Origin: SG-bin9 sp049323835
Lineage (GTDB): Bacteria > Pseudomonadota > Alphaproteobacteria > Rhizobiales > Xanthobacteraceae
Assembly (NCBI GenBank): GCA_049323835.1
Contig: JBMOOJ010000103.1
Coordinates: forward strand, 11,064 to 75,063
Direction of reading: 5' to 3'
DNA: 64,000 bases
The translations under genes were made by a program, and so were the position numbers. Shown piece by piece: positions 27,813 to 35,329 of the stretch (its first letter is position 1; each line of letters starts with the position of its first letter). The notes below the pieces were generated by a model that saw only the letters and a program-made list of their open reading frames with translations, was not told the DNA's origin and did no database searches.

Positions 27813-28814
27813 ATGACGGTTCGCAAAAAACCTCTGGTCGTCGTGACGCGGAAGCTGCCGGATACGGTCGAGACCCGCATGCGCGAGCTGTTCGACGCCC
27901 GGCTCAACCTCGACGACAAACCGCTGACCTCTGAGCAGCTCGCCGAAGCCGTTCGCACCGCCGACGTGCTGGTGCCGACTGTCACCGATCACATCACCGA
28001 CGACATCATGAACCAGCCGGACAAGCGGCTGAAGCTGATCGCCAACTTCGGCAACGGCGTCGACAACATCGACGTGCCCGCGGCGATGGCGCGCGGCATC
28101 ATGGTGACCAACACGCCGAAGGTGCTGACCGAAGACACCGCCGACATGACGATGGCGCTGATCCTGGCGGTGCCGCGGCGGCTGATCGAGGGCGCGTCGA
28201 TCCTGCCCTCCGGCGGGGAATGGGCCGGCTGGTCGCCGACCTGGATGCTCGGCCACCGCATCGGCGGCAAACGCCTCGGCATCATCGGCATGGGCCGCAT
28301 CGGCCAGGCGGTGGCGCGCCGCGCCCATGCCTTCGGCCTCCAGATCCATTATCACAACCGCCGCCAGGTTCCGACCCGGATCGCCGAAGAGCTCGGCGCG
28401 ACCTACTGGGACAGCCTCGACCAGATGCTGGCGCGGATGGACATCATCTCGATCAACTGCCCGCACACGCCGGGCACGTATCACCTGCTCTCCGCGCGGC
28501 GGCTGAAACTGATCCGCAAGGACGCCTATATCGTCAACACCGCGCGCGGCGGCGTCATCGACGAAGACGCGCTGGTGAAGCTGCTCGAAGCCGGCGAGAT
28601 CGGCGGCGCCGCGCTCGACGTCTATGAGCACGAGCCGGCGGTGAGTCCGAAGCTGGTGCGGCTCGCGAAGGCCGGCAAGGTGGTGCTGCTGCCGCACATG
28701 GGCTCGGCGACGATCGAAGGCCGCGTCGAGATGGGCGAGAAGGTGATCATCAACATCCGCACCTTCCTCGACGGCCACAAGCCGCCGGATCGTGTGCTGC
28801 CGAGCATGTTGTAA
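27813..28814 (+). CDS. D-isomer 2-hydroxyacid dehydrogenase (glyoxylate/hydroxypyruvate reductase type)
   Basis: The 333-residue protein shows the NAD(P)-binding GMGRIGQAVARRA motif in the central Rossmann domain. The catalytic triad signatures are present: Arg in NTARGGVIDEDAL, Glu in ALDVYEHEP and His in LLPHMGSAT. FGNGVDNID lies in the catalytic domain. By pattern it falls with D-glycerate dehydrogenase/glyoxylate reductases, which interconvert hydroxypyruvate and D-glycerate or glyoxylate and glycolate; the true substrate is not fixed by sequence. ATG 27813 is used because the conserved protein begins there; the frame is open further upstream. Confidence 0.88.
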   Translation: MTVRKKPLVVVTRKLPDTVETRMRELFDARLNLDDKPLTSEQLAEAVRTADVLVPTVTDHITDDIMNQPDKRLKLIANFGNGVDNIDVPAAMARGIMVTNTPKVLTEDTADMTMALILAVPRRLIEGASILPSGGEWAGWSPTWMLGHRIGGKRLGIIGMGRIGQAVARRAHAFGLQIHYHNRRQVPTRIAEELGATYWDSLDQMLARMDIISINCPHTPGTYHLLSARRLKLIRKDAYIVNTARGGVIDEDALVKLLEAGEIGGAALDVYEHEPAVSPKLVRLAKAGKVVLLPHMGSATIEGRVEMGEKVIINIRTFLDGHKPPDRVLPSML

Positions 28815-28955
28815 TGTGAGGTGAAGCTCGCACGTTGCCACGTGCGCGCCGCAATTTTTTCGTTAGCTACCAAAGATGCGTCGAGCGCCTCGACGCCCTT
28901 TACTTCTCGCCCGAGTGCCTCGGAGCTGCGAGAGTTGTTTAAAAGGCGCTAACCC

Positions 28956-29140
28956 ATGACCGTAGGACAAAAAAGGCGCTCCGCGATTTCGTGTGGGCGA
29001 CAATCGACTTTCGCTCTTGGAAGAATCCGCCCGACAAGGTGCGGTGGCGGTTGAAAACAACTCGCGAGCAGGCCGAAGCGCACGGCGTTTATACTGCGGC
29101 AAACGATATCGTTGAACGTCTAAACGGGCGAGCTAATTAG
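28956..29140 (+). pseudogene. Possible gene relic (frameshifted small ORF)
   Basis: From 28991 to TAG 29138-29140 one frame reads like a real protein end (WATIDFRSWKNPP, VRWRLKTTREQAEAHG, YTAANDIVERLNGR) but has no good start. An ATG at 28956 (MTVGQK) is in another frame and would join it only by a shift at the A6 run near 28969-28974. A third frame before it ends in ELRELFKRR. The stretch is more AT-rich than its surroundings. I take it as a decayed foreign fragment in the otherwise empty 28815-29210 region. I do not recognise the family. Confidence 0.3.
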
Positions 29141-29210
29141 CTCCTTGCGCTGAACGCACCCGCCACTGCCAGCGACTAATCCCTGAATCCGTTTCCGCGG
29201 AGATCAGGTC

Positions 29211-29786
29211 ATGCCTGCAAAGTTCCGACACCTCGTTCCAGCCATCGCTCTCGCCCTGTTCGCGATCGCATCCACGTCCGCATCCGCGCGCTCGATCTGG
29301 AGCGACATCCCGCGCGATGTCACGCTCGACATCGACGGCGACGGCAAGCCCGATCGCGCCGTTCTGATGAATGCGACGACCGGCTCGACCGATCTCTACA
29401 TCTATCTTGGCGCAGGCGACGGCCTGCTCGATCCCTCGCTGACGCCCGACATCGTCAAGAAGAACCTGACGGTGCGCTTCATCCTGACCTACGAGGCAAC
29501 GAAGAAAGGATCGCTGCGCATCGGCTATGGCTGCGGCGGATGCAGCAACGACACGGTGACGACGCTGACCATCGTTCACCGTAACGGCACGTTCTGGGTC
29601 GGCGGTTACAGCTACGACTGGGAGACGCGCGACTTCGGCGCGGGAAGCTGCGACATCAATTTTCTCACCGGCAAGGCGACGATGGCGAAGGACGGTGGCA
29701 GGACACGCGCGATCAAAGGCACCTTCAAGCCGGTGAAACTTGCCGACTGGGAAGAAGAGCGGCACGTGAAGGTGTGCGGGTTTTGA
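29211..29786 (+). CDS. Exported hypothetical protein
   Basis: The 191-residue protein starts with a clear signal peptide (HLVPAIALALFAIASTSASA, cleavage near residue 26). It then has DVTLDIDGDGKPDRAVL, a calcium-loop or FG-GAP-like D-x-D-G-D-G-x-x-D motif, followed by beta-rich sequence. Three or four Cys residues (GYGCGGCSN, SCDINF, KVCGF) suggest disulfides. No known enzyme motif is present and I cannot name a family. AGATCAGGTC precedes the ATG, so the ribosome-binding site is weak. It is probably periplasmic. Confidence 0.75.
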   Translation: MPAKFRHLVPAIALALFAIASTSASARSIWSDIPRDVTLDIDGDGKPDRAVLMNATTGSTDLYIYLGAGDGLLDPSLTPDIVKKNLTVRFILTYEATKKGSLRIGYGCGGCSNDTVTTLTIVHRNGTFWVGGYSYDWETRDFGAGSCDINFLTGKATMAKDGGRTRAIKGTFKPVKLADWEEERHVKVCGF

Positions 29787-29823
29787 GAGGTTCTTATCAT
29801 TCGTCATTCCAAGGCGGGGAACG

Positions 29824-29968
29824 CTCCCTCTCCCCGCTTGCGGGGAGAGGGTTGGGGTGAGGGGGGAGGTGCGTAACCCGCACCTGAAGTGTTTGCGGGA
29901 AAGTCTGAAGCTTGCCCCTCACCCGGCTCGCTATGCTCGCCGACCTCTCCCCGCAAGCGGGGCGAGGT
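29824..29968. repeat. Palindromic interspersed repeat, family C, copy 2
   Basis: The hairpins CCTCTCCCCGC-TTG-CGGGGAGAGG and ACCTCTCCCCGC-AAGCGGGGCGAGGT bound a core with GGGGTGAGGGG and CCCCTCACCC, matching the copies at 23979 and 33004. Confidence 0.7.
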
Positions 29969-30039
29969 ACAAAAAGCTGCTGCTTCCGTTCATCAACATT
30001 AAATCTGGACCCGAGTTATCCCCGGTCTGGAATCCTCGC

Positions 30040-30430
30040 TTATGATGTTTGCGTCCTGCTCGCGAGGGGCGTCTTCCGGAGACGTTCTGAAGATGGAGCG
30101 GGATGCGGCGCCTGCGGCCGTGCCTCGTAAGCACGGACTCGGGAGGCCGGGGGTCACCGTCCGGGCCTACTACGAGGCTCTGCCTTCGATGGCTGGACGC
30201 GGGCTGGATGAAGGCGGACGAAAGTCTGCCGGTGAGGTTATCCTCATCGTCCTCGCCCCGGAAGCACGGTCCCCCGGACAGAAATCGCCGCGTATGGAGC
30301 GCCGCATGGCGGTGCGCGGGTCGCACTTCGGCTGTCGCAGGCCGAGGTGAGCCGCGAGACAATAGATGTTGCGCCGTGCGGCGCTCCATCTCCCCTCATC
30401 CTTTCACGGCGTCCCCGCGCCGCTAACAAC
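30040..30430 (+). other. Hairpin-rich segment without a convincing gene
   Basis: No frame here looks like a real protein, but many perfect small stems occur. These are CGTCT/AGACG (30070-30074, 30080-30084), CCGTGC/GCACGG (30118-30123, 30131-30136), GGCGGAC-GAAA-GTCTGCC (30213-30230, a GNRA tetraloop) and GGTGAGG/CCTCGCC (30231-30237, 30251-30257). A 13-bp pair ATGGAGCGCCGCA/TGCGGCGCTCCAT (30294-30306, 30377-30389) completes the set. A structured non-coding RNA or a decayed repeat are both possible. The + strand is chosen only because the tetraloop reads correctly on it. Confidence 0.4.
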
Positions 30431-30497
30431 AGGGGTGATCATGCATGTCTGTAAAAAGGGGGATGCGATGAAAGGCAAAGCCGTGCGTCATTCTCAG

Positions 30498-30590
30498 TCG
30501 TCATCACCGGGCTTGACCCGGTGATCCACGTCCTAACGCGATCTCAAAACATAAGAACGTGGATGGCCGGGTCAAGCCCGGCCATGACGA
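30498..30590. repeat. Palindromic interspersed repeat, family B, copy 3
   Basis: Ends TCGTCAT (30498-30504) and ATGACGA (30584-30590) are complementary. Inside are CCGGG-CTTGA-CCCGG, ATCCACGT/ACGTGGAT and CCGGGTCAAGCCCGG. It separates the hairpin-rich segment from moeB. Confidence 0.7.
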
Positions 30591-30604
30591 GAGTAAGGAG
30601 CAAA

Positions 30605-31405
30605 TTACTTGTGCCCGCTCAAATCGGTGATCGTCGGCCTGTCGCCGTTGAGCGGATTGGCGGGATCGCGCGTGTACCGCAGCGTCTCGAAGCGCATCGC
30701 CCGCGCGTCGATCATCAGCAAGCGGCCAACGAGCCCTTCGCCGAAGCCGACGATTTCGCGGATCGCTTCCAGCGCCGCCATCGAGCCGAGCACGCCGGCG
30801 AGCGCACCGAGAATCCCCGCCTCCTCGCAACTCGGCACCGTGCCGGGCGGCGGCGCTTCCGGAAACAGGCAGCGATAGGTCGGGTTGAATTCACCGGCGG
30901 CATTTTTCTCATGCGCGCGGATCGTCGTCAGCGATCCATCAAATACGCCGAGCGCCGCCGTGATCAGCACGCGCTTCGCGAGATAGCACGCATCAGACAC
31001 GAGATAGCGCGTGGTGAAATTGTCCGAACCGTCGAGGACGATGTCGTACTCGCCGATCAGCGCCAGCGCATTCGCGGCGGTGATGCGCACCGGATGCGCG
31101 CGGAACGTCACATGCGGATTGAGCGCGGCGATCGCCGCGGCCGCGCTCTCCACCTTCGGTTTGCCGACGTCGTCCGTCGCGTGGATCACCTGCCGCTGCA
31201 AATTCGACAGCGACACCGTGTCGTCATCGGCGACACCAAGCGTGCCGACACCTGCGGCGGCCAGATACATCAGCGCCGGCGCGCCGAGCCCGCCCGCGCC
31301 GATCACCAGCACCCGCGCCTTCTTCAGCGCCGCCTGGCCCTGCCCGCCCACATCGCGCATGACGATATGGCGCGCGTACCGCTCGAGTTCGGCGGCATTC
31401 AGCAT
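30605..31405 (-). CDS. moeB: MoeB/ThiF-family adenylyltransferase
   Basis: The 266-residue protein has the E1-like fold: ATP-binding GAGGLGAPALMYLAAAGVG (about 37-55), DDDTVSLSNLQRQ and DGSDNFTTRYL. The YRCLFPEAPPPGTVPSCEEAG segment holds the conserved Cys. It should adenylate the C-terminal Gly-Gly of a sulfur carrier, MoaD for molybdopterin or ThiS for thiamine; MoeB is the usual name in this lineage. A C-terminal CxxC pair and a rhodanese domain are absent. No other cofactor gene is adjacent. It is divergent from the protease-like gene. Confidence 0.9.
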   Translation of the reverse strand: MLNAAELERYARHIVMRDVGGQGQAALKKARVLVIGAGGLGAPALMYLAAAGVGTLGVADDDTVSLSNLQRQVIHATDDVGKPKVESAAAAIAALNPHVTFRAHPVRITAANALALIGEYDIVLDGSDNFTTRYLVSDACYLAKRVLITAALGVFDGSLTTIRAHEKNAAGEFNPTYRCLFPEAPPPGTVPSCEEAGILGALAGVLGSMAALEAIREIVGFGEGLVGRLLMIDARAMRFETLRYTRDPANPLNGDRPTITDLSGHK

Positions 31406-31560
31406 GCGCGGGCGTCCGGCAGATGGATCATGGGTTCATTTCGCGTGAAGCGCCCCGAGGGTCAAGGTCCTGGCGGTACAGTATCCTTGAACCGCCAAAG
31501 TGCTGTGGCACACTCAGTATCTATGATCGGGCTATGCTCTCGCCAATGCCGGAAAATTTC

Positions 31561-32985
31561 ATGAAATCATTGCTCGCAGCCAGCTTTGTCGCCCTCACCG
31601 CCACGACGGCGCTGGCACAGACGCCGGCGGCTTCCACCGCTCCGAAGCCGGTCGCAACCGTGCCGGTCCGCCCGGCGGCCCCCGCCGCGACCCCGCCCGC
31701 CAAGCAGACCCCGGCCGATACCGCCAAGGCGCTGGGGCAGGCCGACCGCATCGCGCTGCAGACCGACCTCGTCTGGACCGGCGATTACAACGGCGTCGTC
31801 AACGGCGAGATCACCGATCGCGTGATCGCGGCGATCAAAAAATTCCAGAAGGAATTGGGCGCGAAGGACACCGGCGTACTCAATCCGCAGGAACGCGCAA
31901 AGCTCGCGGCCGCCTCCAAGAAGGCGCAGGACAATGTCGGCTGGAAGGTCGTGACCGACATGGTCACCGGCGCGCGCGTCGGCCTTCCGGGGAAATTGTT
32001 GCCGCAGCAGACATCGGACGCGAACGGCACGCGCTGGTCGGCGCCGCAGGGCACGATCCAGGTGAACCTCGCGCGGCGCAAGGAGGCAGGTGCAACACTC
32101 GCCGCCGTTGCCGAGCGCGAGAAGAAAGAACCGGCGGGCCGCAAGATTCTCTACAGCGCCGTGCGGCCGGATTTTGTCGTGCTGTCCGGATTGCAGGGGC
32201 TGAAGAAGTTTTATCTGCGCGGCCAGATCAGCGGCGACGAGGTGCGCGTGCTGACCGTGCTCTACGATCAGGCGACCGAAGGCACGATGGAGCCGGTGGT
32301 GATCGCGATGTCGAATGCGTTCGCCGCGTTTCCGGGCGCAGCGATGGCACAAGCTGCACCCGCTCCGCCGCCGCGCAAGAAGGTCGAATACGCAACCGGC
32401 ATCGTGCTGAGCGCCGATGGATTCATTCTCACCGACCGGCAGGCGATCGATGGCTGCCAGTTCGTCACCATTCCGCAGATCGGCAACGCCGATCGCGTCG
32501 CCGAGGACAAGGCGCGCGACCTCGCCCTGCTGCGCGTCTACGGCGCGAAGGGGCTGAAGCCGTTGGCGATCAGCACCGATCGCGAGAAGCCGGATGTCAC
32601 TGTCATCGGCATCGCAGACCCTCAATTGCAGGGCGGTGGCGCGGCGATTACCAGCATGGCTGGGCGCGTCGGATTCGAAAACATGCTGACGCCGGTGCCC
32701 GCGATGGGGTTTTCAGGTGCGGCCGCGTTCGACGCTGACGGCAGATTCGCCGGCATGGCGCAGGTCAGGCGAACTGCTGTTGTTGGGGTCACGGCGATAA
32801 TTACAGGCCCTATTCCCGCAACGGGGCTTCCGGTGGCGGCAACGACGCCCGCCACATCACCATCAGGCATCGTCATTCCAAGTTTCGAAATCCGCGATTT
32901 CTTGAGTAAGCACAAAGTGCCTGCCGAGATGGGCACAAACGACCCCCGCGAGGCCGTCGTGCGGGTGATCTGCGTGAGGAAGTGA
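31561..32985 (+). CDS. Exported trypsin-like protease homologue with peptidoglycan-binding-like domain, probably inactive
   Basis: The 474-residue protein has a signal peptide (MKSLLAASFVALTATTALAQ) and a Pro/Ala-rich linker. A PG_binding_1-like unit (about 58-115; DLVWTGDYNGVVNGEIT, AIKKFQKELG) and a middle domain of unknown type follow. The C-terminal trypsin-like domain runs from about 275 to 425. In it Asp320 (DLALLRV) and Ser385 (GFSGAAAFD) fit catalytic positions. The usual TNAHVV motif reads TDRQAI, with Gln294 at the His site. It is therefore probably not a working serine protease. ATG 31561 is chosen for the signal peptide; ATG 31534 is in frame upstream. Confidence 0.8.
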   Translation: MKSLLAASFVALTATTALAQTPAASTAPKPVATVPVRPAAPAATPPAKQTPADTAKALGQADRIALQTDLVWTGDYNGVVNGEITDRVIAAIKKFQKELGAKDTGVLNPQERAKLAAASKKAQDNVGWKVVTDMVTGARVGLPGKLLPQQTSDANGTRWSAPQGTIQVNLARRKEAGATLAAVAEREKKEPAGRKILYSAVRPDFVVLSGLQGLKKFYLRGQISGDEVRVLTVLYDQATEGTMEPVVIAMSNAFAAFPGAAMAQAAPAPPPRKKVEYATGIVLSADGFILTDRQAIDGCQFVTIPQIGNADRVAEDKARDLALLRVYGAKGLKPLAISTDREKPDVTVIGIADPQLQGGGAAITSMAGRVGFENMLTPVPAMGFSGAAAFDADGRFAGMAQVRRTAVVGVTAIITGPIPATGLPVAATTPATSPSGIVIPSFEIRDFLSKHKVPAEMGTNDPREAVVRVICVRK

Positions 32986-33003
32986 TGGCGCAGCGACTGA
33001 CTT

Positions 33004-33118
33004 TACCTCGCCCCGTTCTTACGGGGAGAGGTCGCGAGCAAAGCGAGCGGGTGAGGGGCAAATCACGGACTCAGCTGCCCCTCACCCCAACCCTCTCCCC
33101 GCAAGCGGGGAGAGGGAG
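33004..33118. repeat. Palindromic interspersed repeat, family C, copy 3
   Basis: Hairpins ACCTCGCCCCGT/ACGGGGAGAGGT and CCCTCTCCCCGC-AAGCGGGGAGAGGG bound a core with GTGAGGGGCA/TGCCCCTCAC. It lies between the convergent protease-like gene and mutM. Confidence 0.7.
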
Positions 33119-33125
33119 TAGCGCC

Positions 33126-34022
33126 TCACTTCTGGCACTTCGCGCACCAGAACGTCGAGCGGCCGCCTTGTACGATGCGCTTGATGGTGCCTCCGCAGCT
33201 TGTCTTGCCGCAGCGCTCGCCCTCGCGATCGTAGACGCGAAACGAGTGCTGGAAGTAGCCGAGCTCGCCCGACGTCTGGCGATGATCGCGCAGCGACGAT
33301 CCGCCCGCCTCGATCGCCTCGTTCAGCACCGCGTGGATGTTCTTCACCAGCAGCTTCGCCTGATCGGTCGGCAGTCCGTTGCGCGCCGCCAGCGTCGACG
33401 CCATTCGCTTCGGCGACAGTTGCGAGCGGTGCAGCGCCTCGCAGACGTAGATATTACCAAGCCCCGCAACGACGCGCTGATCGAGCAGCGCCGCTTTCAG
33501 ATTCGTTTTCTTGCCGATGCACGCGCGCGCCAGCATCGCCGCATCGAACGCATTGCCGAGCGGCTCGGGACCGAGCCCCTTCAGCAGCGGATCGTCATTC
33601 AGCGACGCGCGCGGAATGATCTTCATGTAGCCGAAGCGGCGCGGATCGTTGAAGATCACCGACTTGCCCGGCGCCATGTGAAACACCACATGATCGTGCG
33701 CGCGATCCTCGTTGCGCTCGTGGTGAAACTCACCGACGACCTTTCCGTTTTTCACCTTCCCCGTCACACCATCGACAATGCGAAACGATCCGGACATGCC
33801 GAGATGCATCAACAGCACATCACCGGAGCCGAGATCGGCCATCAGATATTTCGCACGGCGTCCGAGCCCGACCACCGTCTGTCCTTCGAGCCGCTTGACG
33901 AAATCCGGCTGGAACGGAAAGCGCAGATCCTTGCGCCGCTGTTCGACACGTGCGATGCGCGCGCCTTCCATCACCGGCTGCAAGCCGCGGCGGACAGTTT
34001 CAACTTCGGGCAACTCGGGCAT
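33126..34022 (-). CDS. mutM: Formamidopyrimidine-DNA glycosylase MutM (Fpg)
   Basis: The 298-residue enzyme starts PELPEVETVRRGL with the catalytic N-terminal Pro and Glu. It contains the H2TH region and ends with a Cys4 zinc finger (RCGKTSC and FWCAKCQK, about 262-297). The GRRAKYL Lys region is present. MutM excises 8-oxoguanine and formamidopyrimidines and nicks the AP site. It stands alone on the minus strand, followed by the VOC gene 13 nt upstream on the same strand, so the two may be co-transcribed. Confidence 0.96.
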   Translation of the reverse strand: MPELPEVETVRRGLQPVMEGARIARVEQRRKDLRFPFQPDFVKRLEGQTVVGLGRRAKYLMADLGSGDVLLMHLGMSGSFRIVDGVTGKVKNGKVVGEFHHERNEDRAHDHVVFHMAPGKSVIFNDPRRFGYMKIIPRASLNDDPLLKGLGPEPLGNAFDAAMLARACIGKKTNLKAALLDQRVVAGLGNIYVCEALHRSQLSPKRMASTLAARNGLPTDQAKLLVKNIHAVLNEAIEAGGSSLRDHRQTSGELGYFQHSFRVYDREGERCGKTSCGGTIKRIVQGGRSTFWCAKCQK

Positions 34023-34035
34023 GGCGGCTGATCAC

Positions 34036-34419
34036 TCAGGTCGCGACGGTTTCGTCGGTGTACTCGGTGAACATCAGATAGTTGTGGAACGGATCGGCGA
34101 TGGTCATCGTGATTGCGCCCCAATCCTGCTTTTCGATGCCCGGCCGCGAGAAACGATATTTCTTCGCCAGCAGCGCCTCTCGGTACTCGCGCAGGCCCTT
34201 CATCACGATCATCACCTTCGAGCCCGGCGCAGCGTCGCCGTGATGCTCGCTGATGTGAAGCACGATACCGCCGCGCGAGACCTGCACGTAGAGCGGAAGA
34301 TCATCGGAAAAGCGATGCTCCCAGTCGACCTTGAAGCCGAGAAAGTCGAGATAGAATTCCCGCATCTTCACCGGATCGAACATGCGCAGGATCGGGACGA
34401 TCCGGTTGAACTCGGTCAT
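34036..34419 (-). CDS. VOC/glyoxalase-superfamily protein
   Basis: The 127-residue protein is one vicinal-oxygen-chelate domain: PILRMFDPVKMREFYLDFLGFKV in the first beta-alpha-beta unit and ITMTIADPFHNYLMFTEY in the second. His residues (VLHISEHHGD) and Glu near the end could ligand a metal. The pattern resembles the bleomycin-resistance-like glyoxalase group, whose members often have no known substrate. ATG 34419 is used as the conserved domain begins there; an upstream ATG adds ten residues. The stop lies 13 nt from the mutM start. Confidence 0.82.
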   Translation of the reverse strand: MTEFNRIVPILRMFDPVKMREFYLDFLGFKVDWEHRFSDDLPLYVQVSRGGIVLHISEHHGDAAPGSKVMIVMKGLREYREALLAKKYRFSRPGIEKQDWGAITMTIADPFHNYLMFTEYTDETVAT

Positions 34420-34567
34420 TGCAAGCACCCTTCGCCGGCTTTCGGCCACCGGTCTCTGAAGTTAACCAACACGACGGACGAAAACTGTCACGAGGCCGCG
34501 TCCGCAGCTCCCGTTGTAGCGCCCGGCCAAGCGACAGGCTATGGTCCGCCCGCAGAAGGCACGCGCG

Positions 34568-35329
34568 ATGGAACAGTCTGAAAAAACAACGCATTTCGGC
34601 TTCAAGGACGTCAACCTTGAGGACAAGCAGACGCTTGTGAACGACGTCTTCCACAGCGTCGCCCGCCGCTACGACCTGATGAACGACTTGATGTCGGCCG
34701 GCGTCCACCGGGCGTGGAAGGACGCAATGGTCAACGCGCTCAACCCGCCGCGCGCCGACACGCCGTTCGCGCTGCTCGACGTGGCTGGCGGCACCGGCGA
34801 CATTTCCTTCCGCGCGGCCGAGGCATCCGGCTCTGGCTTTCAGGCCACCGTCTGCGACATCAACACCGACATGCTCGAAGTCGGCCGAGAGCGTGCGCGC
34901 GAACGCCACCTCGATGACCGCGTCAGCTTCGTCGAGGGGAATGCCGAAGCACTGACTTTTGCCGACCGCAGCTTCGACGGCTACACCATCGCTTTCGGCA
35001 TTCGCAACGTGCCGCGCATCGAGCTCGCATTGAGCGAAGCTTATCGCGCGCTGAAGCCGGGCGGACGCTTCCTCTGCCTCGAGTTTTCCAACGTCGACGT
35101 GCCGGGCCTCGATAAATTCTACGACTTCTTCTCGTTCAAGGTCATCCCGGAGATCGGCCGTGCCGTTACCGGCGACGCCGAGTCCTATCGCTATCTCGTC
35201 GAGTCGATCCGGCAGTTTCCGCGCCCGCAGGTGTTCGCCGACATGATGAAGGCGGCCGGCTTCGCGCGCGTGAAGTGGCAACCGATGTCCGGCGGCATCG
35301 TCGCACTACATTCAGGCTGGCGTCTGTGA
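34568..35329 (+). CDS. ubiE: Ubiquinone/menaquinone C-methyltransferase UbiE
   Basis: The 253-residue class I SAM methyltransferase has HFGFKDVNLEDKQTLVNDVF, motif I LLDVAGGTGDISF and the family motif YTIAFGIRNVPRIE near residue 140. UbiE methylates 2-polyprenyl-6-methoxybenzoquinol in ubiquinone synthesis; alphaproteobacteria normally have only ubiquinone. AGAAGG lies about 10 nt before ATG 34568; ATG 34541 is an alternative start. The stop TGA overlaps the GTG start of ubiB by 4 nt, a tight operon. Confidence 0.95.
   Translation: MEQSEKTTHFGFKDVNLEDKQTLVNDVFHSVARRYDLMNDLMSAGVHRAWKDAMVNALNPPRADTPFALLDVAGGTGDISFRAAEASGSGFQATVCDINTDMLEVGRERARERHLDDRVSFVEGNAEALTFADRSFDGYTIAFGIRNVPRIELALSEAYRALKPGGRFLCLEFSNVDVPGLDKFYDFFSFKVIPEIGRAVTGDAESYRYLVESIRQFPRPQVFADMMKAAGFARVKWQPMSGGIVALHSGWRL

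Noticed and set aside
28863..29102. Minus-strand ORF of 79 codons in the 28.8-29.2 kb gap
   Set aside because: No ribosome-binding site and a low-complexity Arg/Ser-rich translation; the opposite strand holds the more protein-like fragment.
30042..30350. 102-codon ORF in the hairpin-rich segment
   Set aside because: Several frames are open here equally, no ribosome-binding site is seen, and the sequence is dominated by inverted repeats; treated as non-coding.
19131..30590. Repeated palindromes considered as a CRISPR array
   Set aside because: Copies are kilobases apart, differ in sequence and have no regular spacers; they are interspersed repeats.
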